Assembly (NCBI GenBank): GCA_016718805.1
Contig: JADKCP010000003.1
Location: 124,001-188,000, forward strand
DNA length: 64,000 nt
From: Bacteroidota bacterium
GTDB lineage: Bacteria > Bacteroidota > Bacteroidia > UBA4408
Reading direction: 5' to 3'
Below, piece by piece: positions 36,201-44,460 of the stretch. A model generated the notes under the pieces. That model was not told where the DNA came from and searched no databases. It saw only the letters and a list, made by a program, of their open reading frames with translations. The first letter of the stretch is position 1; every line of letters begins with the position of its first letter. The translations under genes were made by a program, and so were the position numbers.

Positions 36201-36885
36201 CTGAATTTATTACGTTTGAACGATGTAAACTACGCCCTTTGGTATCATCAGGTACCGGAATATCATCAATTGGTTGCATAAATTTGATAAAGGGTAAAGC
36301 CGCAATTGACTGCCAATTATTTTCGCTTGTTCTTATGGTTATTAATTGGTTACCATCCTGATGCCCAAGAACACTGCAGTTTTTAGAAAGTAACTCTTCA
36401 CTAACAGTTGCATAATTTAAATTCTTATAATACTGAATAATCAAATCAACATCTCCTCCTTTTTTTGCATAAGCCGGTATGTCATTTTCACGCAAACGCA
36501 AACTCAATTTTGAATTTACTTCTATGGGTAAAATAGTTCTAACATTGTAAACTGAAAGTTGCTGCAATTGATAAGTAATAGGCACTGCAACAAAAAATGA
36601 ATTAAAAGGTATATATCCTAAAAATTGTACTCCACTCAATTCAATTGCTTGTTTTTGTTGATTGGTTGGAAGTGTGTTAAATTGCAAGATGCGATAATAA
36701 TAACCGTTGTAAATTTCACTTGTGTTCGGAACCTGGTTTTGCTTTTGCAAAAAATCGTTCTGAGTAAAGACTCTTCCGGTTTTTAATAAAATCGAATTAT
36801 CCGCCAAGGATGTAAAAATTGAAAAGCTGACCAATACTGTGCTTAAACTTAATGCGAAAAAAAGATGTCTTGATTTATTGTTCAT
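33292..36885 (-). CDS. T9SS-exported subtilisin-family (S8) serine peptidase
   Basis: The 1197-residue protein has a signal peptide (near LSLSTVLVSFSIFTSLAD), a pro-region, and an S8 catalytic domain. The Asp is in VSIALADDGFVG (about residue 248), the His in GPSHGDMTSG (about 273) and the Ser in GGGTSAACPGMAG (about 441). A P-domain-like region, a fibronectin-III-like section (NITVVWACADSVKLSWNPV) and a MAM/jelly-roll-like section follow. It ends in a type A Por sorting domain: VTVYPNPGNGLFYLL, then KAPGIYLLKATNGEKSEYHKLIKLD. It would be secreted and bound at the cell surface as a broad protease. It is transcribed alone, towards the palindromic terminator. Confidence 0.92.
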   Translation of the reverse strand: MNNKSRHLFFALSLSTVLVSFSIFTSLADNSILLKTGRVFTQNDFLQKQNQVPNTSEIYNGYYYRILQFNTLPTNQQKQAIELSGVQFLGYIPFNSFFVAVPITYQLQQLSVYNVRTILPIEVNSKLSLRLRENDIPAYAKKGGDVDLIIQYYKNLNYATVSEELLSKNCSVLGHQDGNQLITIRTSENNWQSIAALPFIKFMQPIDDIPVPDDTKGRSLHRSNVINSDYPMGRHYDGTGVSIALADDGFVGPHIDFTGRITQFSTVTGPSHGDMTSGIAVGSGNLDPKMKGMASGAQIYIYDIGGYPQIVNAAANLATYGTVITSTSYSQGCNNYDLNAQSGDQTMNQLKVVLPVFSAGNNNGSSCGYGAGTQWGNITGGYKQGKNVMAVANLDALEVIDNTSSHGPAEDGRIKPDISANGKDQMSTDENNTYQVGGGTSAACPGMAGITAQLYQAYRELTGQPNPEAALIKACLLNSAEDIGVVGPDYFYGYGRVNALRAVKTLEDMHYMSDSVSMGISNTHTINVPPGTSKVRVMVLWNDVEGDPAAARALVNDLNITVTDPSTTVFNPWVLNPAPNASTLDDAAIRSIDSLNNMEQVTINTPSAGTYTISVEGHSVPFGPQKYYLVYQFDQDEIVVTYPNGGEGFVPGESELLRWDAFPGNSGFTIEYSVDSGTTWNSVATVGATVRQYNWLIPSNVAAKAQLRVSNGTISGQNPAPFSILGIPQNITVVWACADSVKLSWNPVTGADGYEVSKLGAFYMDSVGTSSVNSIVLHNLNIGATDWFSVRAKKGGGKGRRAIAIQKLPGLLNCNNAIDAALLSQNPANGLTYACSALSNYPLTVIISNIGVPSINNFDISYRLDGGAVITQNISNPISFGNSVNFTFASTLNISAPGNHILKTWLTYPVDMNHSNDTITSSFVTSSLNVAPISQDFQSAVFPPANWLNLPSNITYNWAVSPSITGSLAATTTSAWFDNYSYNSPGAEDKLTTELVDISAMTAPELNFDVAYATYQTYEDELRIEISTDCGLTFVPTGYSKKGLVLATVGQSNTDWKPTAAAEWRKDAISLTPYLSPGNVLIRFVNINGYGNNLYVDNVNIIDNPLAIKNTESAAAVTVYPNPGNGLFYLLLSGVNQGNTSIEVRDVAGKLVYNNLLSGTKNTGPIGIDLSEKAPGIYLLKATNGEKSEYHKLIKLD

Positions 36886-37104
36886 GTTGAATGGGGTTAA
36901 ATTTTTATAAATATAAAAACTATTCTCTAAATAGTGATTGTTCTATTAAATAGGATGAACTTATCACTTCATTTTGTAGAACTAATCTATTGATTTCTAA
37001 GTCTAAATCGCTAGATACCTGCCCATTTTACACTGTTCCCAAAATAGGAGGTGTCAAAATTGAGAAAAGACCAACGCTATGATTAAAAACTGCAGTATTA
37101 TCCT

Positions 37105-37112
37105 TACTTTTG
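37105..37112 (+). promoter_or_regulatory. Candidate -7 promoter element of prfA
   Basis: TACTTTTG matches the Bacteroidota -7 consensus TAnnTTTG and lies 25 bases before the prfA ATG. The -33 partner is weak (ATTA at 37082-37085, 19 bases upstream). Confidence 0.4.
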
Positions 37113-37137
37113 CACTCCAAAAAATTCTGAATCAAGC

Positions 37138-38214
37138 ATGTTAGATAAGTTATTTGCCATTAAAAAGAGATGGGAAGATGTTGAACAGCAATTAAGCGAT
37201 CCGAAAACACTTTCGGACATGAAGCTTTTTGCTAAACTTAACAAAGAGTACAAAGATTTGAAAGATGTGGTAGACATGTACCACGTATATAAAAATGTAC
37301 TTGGAAATATTGAAAGTGCAAAGGAGGTTATGGCCAATGAAAAGGATGAAGAATTCAAAGAAATGGCTAAAATTGAATTCGAAGAAAATAGCGAGAAGAA
37401 GGAAAAGTTGGAGGAAGAAATTCGAATGATGCTCGTTCCTAAAGATCCCGAAGACAGCAAAAATGTGGTGATGGAAATTCGTGCAGGTACTGGTGGAGAC
37501 GAAGCCAGTATTTTTGCAGGTGACTTGTACCGCATGTATTCGCGCTATATCGAAAATTGTGGATGGAAAGCTGAATTAGTCGATTTTCAAGAAGGTACTG
37601 CAGGTGGATATAAAGAGGTAATTTTAAATGTGAGTGGCGATAATGTGTTTGGTAAATTAAAATACGAATCGGGTGTTCACCGGGTACAACGAGTGCCTCA
37701 AACTGAAACACAAGGAAGAGTGCATACTTCTGCAGCAAGCGTAATTGTTATGCCCGAAGCTGATGAATTGGATGTTGATGTAAAAGAAAATGACATTCGT
37801 AAAGATACTTTTTGTTCATCCGGGCCAGGCGGACAATCGGTGAATACCACCAAATCGGCGATACGTTTAACACACATTCCTACCGGAATTGTAGTACAAT
37901 GCCAGGATCAAAAATCGCAATTGAAAAACTATGATAAAGCCCTCGCTGTATTACGCTCCCGCATTTATGAAATTGAGTACCAAAAACGCGTTGACGAGGC
38001 CTCTAAAAAACGTAAGACGATGGTGAGTACAGGCGACCGTTCTGAAAAAATTCGTACCTATAATTATCCTCAAAGTCGTGTTACCGATCACCGCATCGGT
38101 TTAAGCACACACAATTTGCCCGATTTTATGAATGGCAATATTGATAGCTTTATAGAAGGATTGCAGATTGCCGAAAATTCCGAAAAAATGAAAGAAGGCG
38201 GAGTGCTAATTTAA
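37138..38214 (+). CDS. prfA: Peptide chain release factor 1
   Basis: The 358-residue protein has the class I release-factor layout. It has an N-terminal coiled-coil domain, the block VMEIRAGTGGDEASIFAGDL, the RF1-type codon-recognition domain (VPQTETQGRVHTSAASV), and the GGQ motif in SSGPGGQSVNTTKSA (about residue 231). NYPQSRVTDHRIG follows. The QGRVHTSA context marks RF1 (UAA/UAG reader) rather than RF2. pyrF begins 17 bases downstream. Confidence 0.96.
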   Translation: MLDKLFAIKKRWEDVEQQLSDPKTLSDMKLFAKLNKEYKDLKDVVDMYHVYKNVLGNIESAKEVMANEKDEEFKEMAKIEFEENSEKKEKLEEEIRMMLVPKDPEDSKNVVMEIRAGTGGDEASIFAGDLYRMYSRYIENCGWKAELVDFQEGTAGGYKEVILNVSGDNVFGKLKYESGVHRVQRVPQTETQGRVHTSAASVIVMPEADELDVDVKENDIRKDTFCSSGPGGQSVNTTKSAIRLTHIPTGIVVQCQDQKSQLKNYDKALAVLRSRIYEIEYQKRVDEASKKRKTMVSTGDRSEKIRTYNYPQSRVTDHRIGLSTHNLPDFMNGNIDSFIEGLQIAENSEKMKEGGVLI

Positions 38215-38230
38215 TTGAGGTAATAAGAAA

Positions 38231-39073
38231 ATGAATCGGCTTCAACTCATCGAACAAATACAGCAAAAAAAAAGTTTTTTATGCATTGGTTTGGATGCTG
38301 ATTTAGATAAAATTCCAGCTCATTTACGAAGTTTTGATGATCCTGTTTTTGAATTCAACAAGCAACTTATTGATGCAACACATTCCTATTGTGTAGCCTA
38401 CAAACCCAATACTGCTTTTTATGAAAGTCGTGGTGTAGAAGGTTGGAAAAGCCTAGAAAAAACAATTGAATATCTGAATCAGCATTATCCAAAGTTATTT
38501 ACTATTGCAGATGCGAAACGTGGCGATATTGGGAATACTTCTCAGCTCTATGCTAAAGCCTTTTTTGAAGCCCTTCCATTTGATTCAATTACTGTTGCTC
38601 CTTACATGGGCGAAGATTCAGTAAAGCCTTTTTTGGCTTATCCCAATAAATGGGTAATTGTTCTGGCGCTTACTTCCAATAAAGGAGCCGACGATTTTCA
38701 GTTTACTTCTATTGATGAAAATGAAAAGCAATTACTTTTTCAAAAGGTAATTCGCAAAACCACTCTTTGGGGAACCGATCAAAACTTGATGTTTGTTGTT
38801 GGTGCAACAAGACCTGAAATGCTGCTTGAAATACGCAAATTAATTCCCACTCATTTTTTATTGGTTCCGGGTGTTGGCGCTCAAGGCGGAAGTTTGAAGG
38901 AAGTTGCGAAATATGGAATGACCAAGCAGTGTGGTTTACTTGTGAATGCTTCTCGCAGCATTATTTTTGCCGACTCCTCAGTTAATTTTGCTCAATGTGC
39001 AGCAGCAGAAGCAAAAAAAATGCAACAAGAAATGAGTGAACTTTTGAGCGAATATTCAGCAAACAAGAATTAA
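38231..39073 (+). CDS. pyrF: Orotidine 5'-phosphate decarboxylase (type 2)
   Basis: The 280-residue enzyme has the catalytic Asp/Lys tetrad block TIADAKRGDIGNTS (about residues 94-107), the N-terminal FLCIGLDADLDKIP and the phosphate-binding segment LVPGVGAQGGSLKEV. The long form with these spacings is the type 2 OMP decarboxylase. It converts OMP to UMP in pyrimidine synthesis. It follows prfA closely, and its last 4 bases overlap the end of the convergent glucosaminidase gene. Confidence 0.95.
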   Translation: MNRLQLIEQIQQKKSFLCIGLDADLDKIPAHLRSFDDPVFEFNKQLIDATHSYCVAYKPNTAFYESRGVEGWKSLEKTIEYLNQHYPKLFTIADAKRGDIGNTSQLYAKAFFEALPFDSITVAPYMGEDSVKPFLAYPNKWVIVLALTSNKGADDFQFTSIDENEKQLLFQKVIRKTTLWGTDQNLMFVVGATRPEMLLEIRKLIPTHFLLVPGVGAQGGSLKEVAKYGMTKQCGLLVNASRSIIFADSSVNFAQCAAAEAKKMQQEMSELLSEYSANKN

Positions 39074-40035
39074 GCTTTTTTTCGTTTTAAATAAATTTTC
39101 TCTCCCTCTTTCGGCTGACTGCCATACGACATCAAATTGTTCTCATAAAGTTTGGTCAATTTAACGCAATAAATTTGCGAAATTGTATGCATGTCCTCAC
39201 CTCGTTTTACAATGTGATAATCCTTTGTAGCATGATTGCGTTTTGGTTGCAAATAAACAATGTCTCCTGCCTTTAATTTAGCACCGTTTGGAAGGTCGTT
39301 GTACTTGTAAAATTGCCATTCCTTCATGTCAAATTGCTTTGCAAGTTTGGGTATATTATCACCCTTTTTTACAATAATGAATTTACGCTCATTATTTAAT
39401 TGAATTTCGTATTCTGATAGTGTTTCTGCGCTAATAGGAGATGCGTTTACTACAGCTAAATTGGTATTGTTGCTTCTTGGATGCCTTGCAGGAAGGGCGG
39501 TTACATCAGTAATTACATCATAAACGGTTAAATCATTCTCTTCAATTATTCGAATCAATTTTTCAGCATAATTTTTATCCGTTGCATAACCCGCCTTTTT
39601 TAATCCTCTTGCCCATCCTTTGTAATCAGTAGTTTTTAAATCAAACAAAGGCCTGTACCAGTTACGCGATAAAATAAATAAGGAATGGTCAACAAAAGAA
39701 AGTTCAATGCTGGCGTATTTCCTAAAACACTCATTCTTTAAATCATCGTCGTGAATATAAGTCTCTCCAGCCCAATCTAAATGACATTTAATTCCAAAAT
39801 GATTGTTCGAACCTAAAGCCAGTTCACTTGTTCCGGCATCTGTTTCTAAAATCCCTTGCCCAAGTGTAATACTAGCCGGAATGCCATATTGAAGCATTTG
39901 TCGCACGGCAAGTTCCTTATACCGTTCAATATACTCGTTTTGCAAAGTTGCTTTATTCAATTGTTGTGCACTTAGCTGTGAGCAAAGGAAAAGCAGTATG
40001 GCGAAAAATGAAATCTTAGAGTTCGTGAAAATCAT
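39070..40035 (-). CDS. Secreted GH73-type glucosaminidase with two LysM domains
   Basis: The ATG at 40035 is chosen because it starts a signal peptide (MIFTNSKISFFAILLFLCSQ, ending near LSAQQ). The in-frame TTG/ATG-like extension to 40164 adds 43 unrelated residues. The 321-residue product has a glucosaminidase domain, ASITLGQGILETDAGTSELA, with a likely catalytic Glu in GILETDAG. SNNHFGIKCHLDW follows and the domain ends near LIRIIEENDLTVYD. Two C-terminal LysM modules (FIIVKKGDNIPKLAKQFD and YHIVKRGEDMHTISQIY) bind peptidoglycan. It probably cuts glycan strands in cell-wall remodelling or daughter-cell separation. Confidence 0.9.
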   Translation of the reverse strand: MIFTNSKISFFAILLFLCSQLSAQQLNKATLQNEYIERYKELAVRQMLQYGIPASITLGQGILETDAGTSELALGSNNHFGIKCHLDWAGETYIHDDDLKNECFRKYASIELSFVDHSLFILSRNWYRPLFDLKTTDYKGWARGLKKAGYATDKNYAEKLIRIIEENDLTVYDVITDVTALPARHPRSNNTNLAVVNASPISAETLSEYEIQLNNERKFIIVKKGDNIPKLAKQFDMKEWQFYKYNDLPNGAKLKAGDIVYLQPKRNHATKDYHIVKRGEDMHTISQIYCVKLTKLYENNLMSYGSQPKEGEKIYLKRKKA

Positions 40036-40190
40036 TAGTGGATTTGATAGGTGTAACAAACATACTTGGTAATCGCGATTTTTCGACAAATGAAACAAAT
40101 TATTTTTAACAACCTTTTGTTTATTATAAAGTGTGTTTTTTTGTCGACAAACGCAAAGTTTCACTACCTTTATTTTTATAAATTAAATTT

Positions 40191-40952
40191 ATGATGCGCA
40201 GTTTTTTTTTAGCCTTTTTGATTTTTGTAGGGATTTCCTCACGTGCACAAAGCCCTTTTGAAGGAATTCTTACTTTAAAAATGAGTTCTTCCGAAAAGCC
40301 CGATATGGGTTTTACTAAATTGTATTTCTCAACTGTAGGTTCGCGAATGGAAACTGAAATGAAATTGTCGCCCAATATGAAACCATTTAAAACCGTCCGC
40401 ATTTCTAAAAATGAAACTCCTAATGTGTACTATATTTTAAATGAGTTGAATGAAACCTATTTTATTTCTGATTTATCCAACTACCAAGCTCAACAAAAAC
40501 AGGATGAAACGATTCAGGTAAAAGTTATTGGAAAAGAAAAAATACACGATTACAACTGCACACATGCTATAATTACCAGTAAATCCGGTGAAACCGAACT
40601 GTGGACTACAACCGAATTAATGAACTATGACAGCTACAAAAAAATAAACGAAAGCGATGTCCGCTCCCGAAATTTATCCTATGCAAAAGCGCTAATAGAA
40701 GCCAATGCAGAAGGTTTTCCGGTAAAAACAGTGAAAAAATCAGCAGGCGGTTCAGCAATTGTAATTGAACTTGTGGATGCGAATCGAAAAAAACTGGATA
40801 AATCCATGTTCGAAGTACCTGCAAACTACACTAAAACCCAATCGCCAACTACAGGACTTGAAGGAGTTATGCAGGAAATAAAGCAAATGGGAGATGAATC
40901 CTTAAAGCAAATTAATACTTCGGCACCCGACGAAAAATTAGAGGAAAAATAG
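40191..40952 (+). CDS. DUF4412-like secreted protein
   Basis: A signal peptide (MMRSFFLAFLIFVGISSRAQ) is followed by a single domain of about 200 residues. It begins PFEGILTLKMSSSEKP, and its middle reads KVIGKEKIHDYNCTHAIITSKSGETELWTT. This layout, a beta-rich body with a 'Y.C' turn before a T/S-rich strand, is that of DUF4412, whose members are periplasmic proteins of unknown function. The C-terminal ~45 residues are polar and probably flexible. It is divergent from the glucosaminidase gene. Confidence 0.75.
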   Translation: MMRSFFLAFLIFVGISSRAQSPFEGILTLKMSSSEKPDMGFTKLYFSTVGSRMETEMKLSPNMKPFKTVRISKNETPNVYYILNELNETYFISDLSNYQAQQKQDETIQVKVIGKEKIHDYNCTHAIITSKSGETELWTTTELMNYDSYKKINESDVRSRNLSYAKALIEANAEGFPVKTVKKSAGGSAIVIELVDANRKKLDKSMFEVPANYTKTQSPTTGLEGVMQEIKQMGDESLKQINTSAPDEKLEEK

Positions 40953-40963
40953 AGCCAATATTT

Positions 40964-41926
40964 TTAGTGCACAAAATCTTTGAAACCTTTGTTGCCTTGA
41001 GTACCACCTGTGTGTAAGGCAAGTATTTTAGTACCTTCTTTAAAATATCCTTTTTCAATAAGGTCAAAAATTCCAAAAAACATTTTTCCGGTATACACAA
41101 GGTCCAATTCTATTTTCTGCGTTTCTAGAAAATACTTACAAAAGTTTAGTAGCTCGGGTTTAACCTTTCCATAGCCGCCAAAATGGTAATTGGTTTGCAC
41201 CTCCCGATTCTCTTTTTTTGTTTTGTGTTTAATCAACTCTGTTGTATATAGGTCGAGTGTTTGAGCAATTTCATTTTTCAGAAAATCCGCTCCTTTTAAA
41301 CTCGAAAATCCTATTCCTTTTTGATTCTCCTTTAGGCTGCTGACAATACCGGCAAACGTAGTTCCGGTACCGCACGAACAACAAACTATATCTGCAGAAG
41401 AGTCAATTAACTCCATTATTTCGGTACAACCTTTAAAACCAAGTTCGTTAGAACCTCCTTCTGGTATTATGTAATAATTCTCAGTTTCCAAAAGCGGCAG
41501 TTGTGCAGTTTGAATTAATTGAGAAAGCTCTTTTTTATTTCGGTAATCGGTCCTATTTACAAATAGTATTTCCATCCCACAATCACGAGCAAATTGTAAC
41601 GTAGGATTTAATACTTCTAATTTTTCTCCTCTAATTATGCCTGTGGTTTTTAAGCCATGTGCTTTACCGGCAGCTGCTGTAGCAGCAATATGATTGCTAT
41701 AGGCACCACCAAAAGTAAGTAAGTGCGATTTATTTTGTAAAGCTGCTGCTTCCAAATTGTACTTCAATTTAAAGTACTTGTTTCCTCCCCAATGTTCATT
41801 CAAGGTATCAAGCCGAGCAATAGTCAATTCTACCTTAAACTTATCAGCCACTAAACTGTTTATGTGTTGTACCTGGATTTTCAAATTAGCAGATTGTGTA
41901 TCTTTAACCGATTTTTGGTTGAACAA
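40964..41926 (-). CDS. PLP-dependent ACC deaminase/D-cysteine desulfhydrase family protein
   Basis: The 320-residue fold-type II PLP enzyme has the Schiff-base Lys in GGNKYFKLKYNLEAA (about residue 51-54) and the phosphate-binding Gly loop CCSCGTGTTFAGI. The segment LLTFGGAYSNHIAATAAAG is the family substrate-binding block, and the C-terminus ILALHTGGTQGNKGF is typical of the group. The start is a TTG, with no nearby ATG. Whether it deaminates 1-aminocyclopropane-1-carboxylate or desulfurates D-cysteine cannot be decided. It is divergent from the DUF5522 mini-gene, with 22 bases between the starts. Confidence 0.87.
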   Translation of the reverse strand: MFNQKSVKDTQSANLKIQVQHINSLVADKFKVELTIARLDTLNEHWGGNKYFKLKYNLEAAALQNKSHLLTFGGAYSNHIAATAAAGKAHGLKTTGIIRGEKLEVLNPTLQFARDCGMEILFVNRTDYRNKKELSQLIQTAQLPLLETENYYIIPEGGSNELGFKGCTEIMELIDSSADIVCCSCGTGTTFAGIVSSLKENQKGIGFSSLKGADFLKNEIAQTLDLYTTELIKHKTKKENREVQTNYHFGGYGKVKPELLNFCKYFLETQKIELDLVYTGKMFFGIFDLIEKGYFKEGTKILALHTGGTQGNKGFKDFVH

Positions 41927-41948
41927 AATAATAAATATTAATTCTTCA

Positions 41949-42140
41949 GTGAATTCAATTCAAAATAAAAAGCGCATTTTTCAAAACGATTCCGAAGTAT
42001 CGGAAGACTATTATTTAAATGAAAATGGATTTATAGTGTTTACCGAATCGTATCATTTAAAAAGAGGTTATTGTTGCAATAATTCATGTAAACACTGCCC
42101 TTACAATGTTGATTCTTCTGCCACTAATTCAAAAAAGTGA
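41949..42140 (+). CDS. DUF5522 mini-protein, Cys-rich
   Basis: A 63-residue protein starting at GTG 41949. Longer starts upstream would run antisense through the ACC-deaminase gene. Its conserved core is YYLNENGFIVFTESYHLKRG followed by YCCNNSCKHCPYN, four Cys in a CCxxxCxxC pattern typical of DUF5522. The pattern suggests metal (Zn or Fe-S) binding, which is inferred from Cys spacing only. It is too small to carry out catalysis alone, and no function is known. It is divergent from the PLP enzyme. Confidence 0.8.
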   Translation: MNSIQNKKRIFQNDSEVSEDYYLNENGFIVFTESYHLKRGYCCNNSCKHCPYNVDSSATNSKK

Positions 42141-42239
42141 AATCAATGTATCAATCATTTATTGCGTTTTGTGTCCAATAAAACACTTTTTTTATTCGTT
42201 AATCTCATTGTTACTATGTCAAAATTGTAAAAGTAAATT

Positions 42240-44237
42240 ATGAACTTTAAACAGCTAATACAACAAGGTATTCCGAGTGTTTTACCGCCAAAAAAAGAGC
42301 ACGACCTTACTATTAATCATGCTCCAAAGAGGAAAGAGATTTTAACAGCTTCCGAAAAAAAATTAGCCGTAAAAAATGCACTCCGCTATTTTGAAAAGCA
42401 ACATCATGCAATACTTGCACCTGAATTTGCAAACGAATTAGCTACTTATGGGCGCATTTATATGTATCGCTTTCGACCCGATTATCAAATGAAGGCGCGT
42501 CCTATACGCGAATACCCGCATCAATCAGAGCAAGCTGCAGCAATTATGATGATGATTCAAAATAATTTGGATTTAGAAGTTGCGCAACATCCATATGAAC
42601 TGATTACCTATGGCGGAAATGGTGCAGTTTTTCAAAATTGGGCGCAGTACCTGCTTACCATGAAATACCTGAGTGAAATGAGCAATGAACAAACATTGGT
42701 AATGTATTCAGGTCATCCGCTTGGCTTGTTTCCTTCGCACAAAGATGCTCCCCGTGTTGTAATTACAAATGGAATGATGATTCCAAATTACAGCAAACCG
42801 GATGATTGGGAAAAATTTAATGCGCTTGGTGTTACGCAATATGGTCAAATGACAGCCGGTTCGTATATGTACATTGGGCCTCAAGGTATAGTGCATGGAA
42901 CTACTATTACAGTAATGAATGCTGCCCGAAAAATTTCAACTGCCAACAATGAGTCGAAAGGAAAATTATTTGTAACATGTGGATTAGGCGGTATGAGTGG
43001 AGCTCAACCTAAAGCAGGTAAAATTTCGGGCCTAGTTACCGTGGTGGCTGAAATTAACCCTAAAGCTACGCAAACAAGGCATTCGCAAGGTTGGGTTGAT
43101 GAGGTATTTGATGATCTAACAGCACTAATGCAAAGAATTAATAAGGCGGTAGCAACTAAGGAAGCAGTTTCAATTGCTTATCAGGGAAATGTGGTTGATT
43201 TGTGGGAACGTTTGGTAAGCGAAAATTGTAATGTGGATATAGGAAGTGATCAATCTTCTTTACACAATCCTTGGGCAGGTGGTTATTATCCTGCAGGAAT
43301 CTCATTTGAAGCTTCCAATAAGATGATGGCCGAAAACCCTGTACAATTCAAGCAAGAGGTTCAAAAAACACTAATTCGTCATGCCAATGCTGTGAATGCA
43401 CTTGCAGCCAAAGGCATGTATTTTTTCGATTATGGAAATGCATTTTTGTTAGAAGCATCCCGCGCCGGAGCAGATATTGTAAATTCGGATGGCACATTCA
43501 AGTACAAATCCTATGTTCAGGATATTTTGGGTCCTATGTGTTTTGATTATGGATTTGGTCCATTCAGATGGGTATGTACTTCGTGTGATGCAGCCGATTT
43601 AGCGGTTACAGACCAATTAGCATTAAGTGTATTGGAAGAAATGGTAAAAACTGCCCCCGAGGAAATTCTTCAACAACTCAACGACAATATAGTGTGGATA
43701 AAGGATGCCATGAAAAATAACTTGGTGGTTGGTTCTCAAGCCCGCATATTATATGCTGATGCAGAAGCAAGAATCAAAATTGCACAAGCATTTAACAAGG
43801 CAATAAAGTCAGGAAAAATTTCTGCACCGGTAGTACTAGGTCGAGATCATCACGATGTTTCCGGTACCGATTCACCGTATCGAGAAACTTCTAATATTTA
43901 TGATGGTTCCAGTTTTACAGCCGACATGGCTGTACAAAATTTTGTTGGTGATGGATTTCGAGGCGCTACTTGGATTAGCTTACATAACGGGGGAGGAGTA
44001 GGCTGGGGTGAGGTAATAAACGGCGGTTTTGGGATGGTGCTAGATGGAACAGAGGATAGTGATAGAAGATTAAAATCGATGCTGTTTTGGGATGTGAATA
44101 ATGGTATTGCACGCAGAGGATGGGCCCGTAATGAAGAAGCATTGTTTGCTATAAAGCGCGAAATGAAACGCTCGCCCGAACTACAAGTAACTCTTCCGGC
44201 CATAGTTGATGAACATTTGTTGGACGGACTTTTCTAA
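42240..44237 (+). CDS. hutU: Urocanate hydratase
   Basis: The 665-residue protein is of the longer urocanase form. It has the NAD-binding motif CGLGGMSGAQPKAGKISG (about residues 245-262), IGSDQSSLHNPWAGGYYPAG, and the active-site Cys region MCFDYGFGPFRWVCTSCDAAD. HDVSGTDSPYRETSNIYDGS follows further on. It hydrates urocanate to imidazolone propionate in histidine breakdown. No hutH, hutI or hutG gene is in the window, so the pathway genes are dispersed or absent nearby. Confidence 0.95.
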   Translation: MNFKQLIQQGIPSVLPPKKEHDLTINHAPKRKEILTASEKKLAVKNALRYFEKQHHAILAPEFANELATYGRIYMYRFRPDYQMKARPIREYPHQSEQAAAIMMMIQNNLDLEVAQHPYELITYGGNGAVFQNWAQYLLTMKYLSEMSNEQTLVMYSGHPLGLFPSHKDAPRVVITNGMMIPNYSKPDDWEKFNALGVTQYGQMTAGSYMYIGPQGIVHGTTITVMNAARKISTANNESKGKLFVTCGLGGMSGAQPKAGKISGLVTVVAEINPKATQTRHSQGWVDEVFDDLTALMQRINKAVATKEAVSIAYQGNVVDLWERLVSENCNVDIGSDQSSLHNPWAGGYYPAGISFEASNKMMAENPVQFKQEVQKTLIRHANAVNALAAKGMYFFDYGNAFLLEASRAGADIVNSDGTFKYKSYVQDILGPMCFDYGFGPFRWVCTSCDAADLAVTDQLALSVLEEMVKTAPEEILQQLNDNIVWIKDAMKNNLVVGSQARILYADAEARIKIAQAFNKAIKSGKISAPVVLGRDHHDVSGTDSPYRETSNIYDGSSFTADMAVQNFVGDGFRGATWISLHNGGGVGWGEVINGGFGMVLDGTEDSDRRLKSMLFWDVNNGIARRGWARNEEALFAIKREMKRSPELQVTLPAIVDEHLLDGLF

Positions 44238-44460
44238 ACGTTTTTCGTTTACGGAAATTTTTGTCGTTAAATCGAGAAATTAATTGTGCCTTAATTAACA
44301 GTAGCAAGAAGTCTGTTTAATTCCTTGGAAGTACCAACTTTCAACTACCTATCATTCAAATGTAACAAGAACGACTTCTAAAAAAATTGCAGCTTTTAAA
44401 AAACTTTAATTAAAAAGAGTCATATTAAAAAGGAATGTAACCCTGCCTTCTTATAGGTTA

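Noticed and set aside
41757..41948. Longer start for the DUF5522 mini-protein
   Set aside because: These bases are antisense to the PLP enzyme gene, and the extra residues do not belong to the DUF5522 core.
44235..44251. TAAACG-TTTTT-CGTTTA hairpin after hutU
   Set aside because: A 6-bp AT-rich stem without a T-run is too weak to call as a terminator, and its likeness to the deoC palindrome is probably chance.
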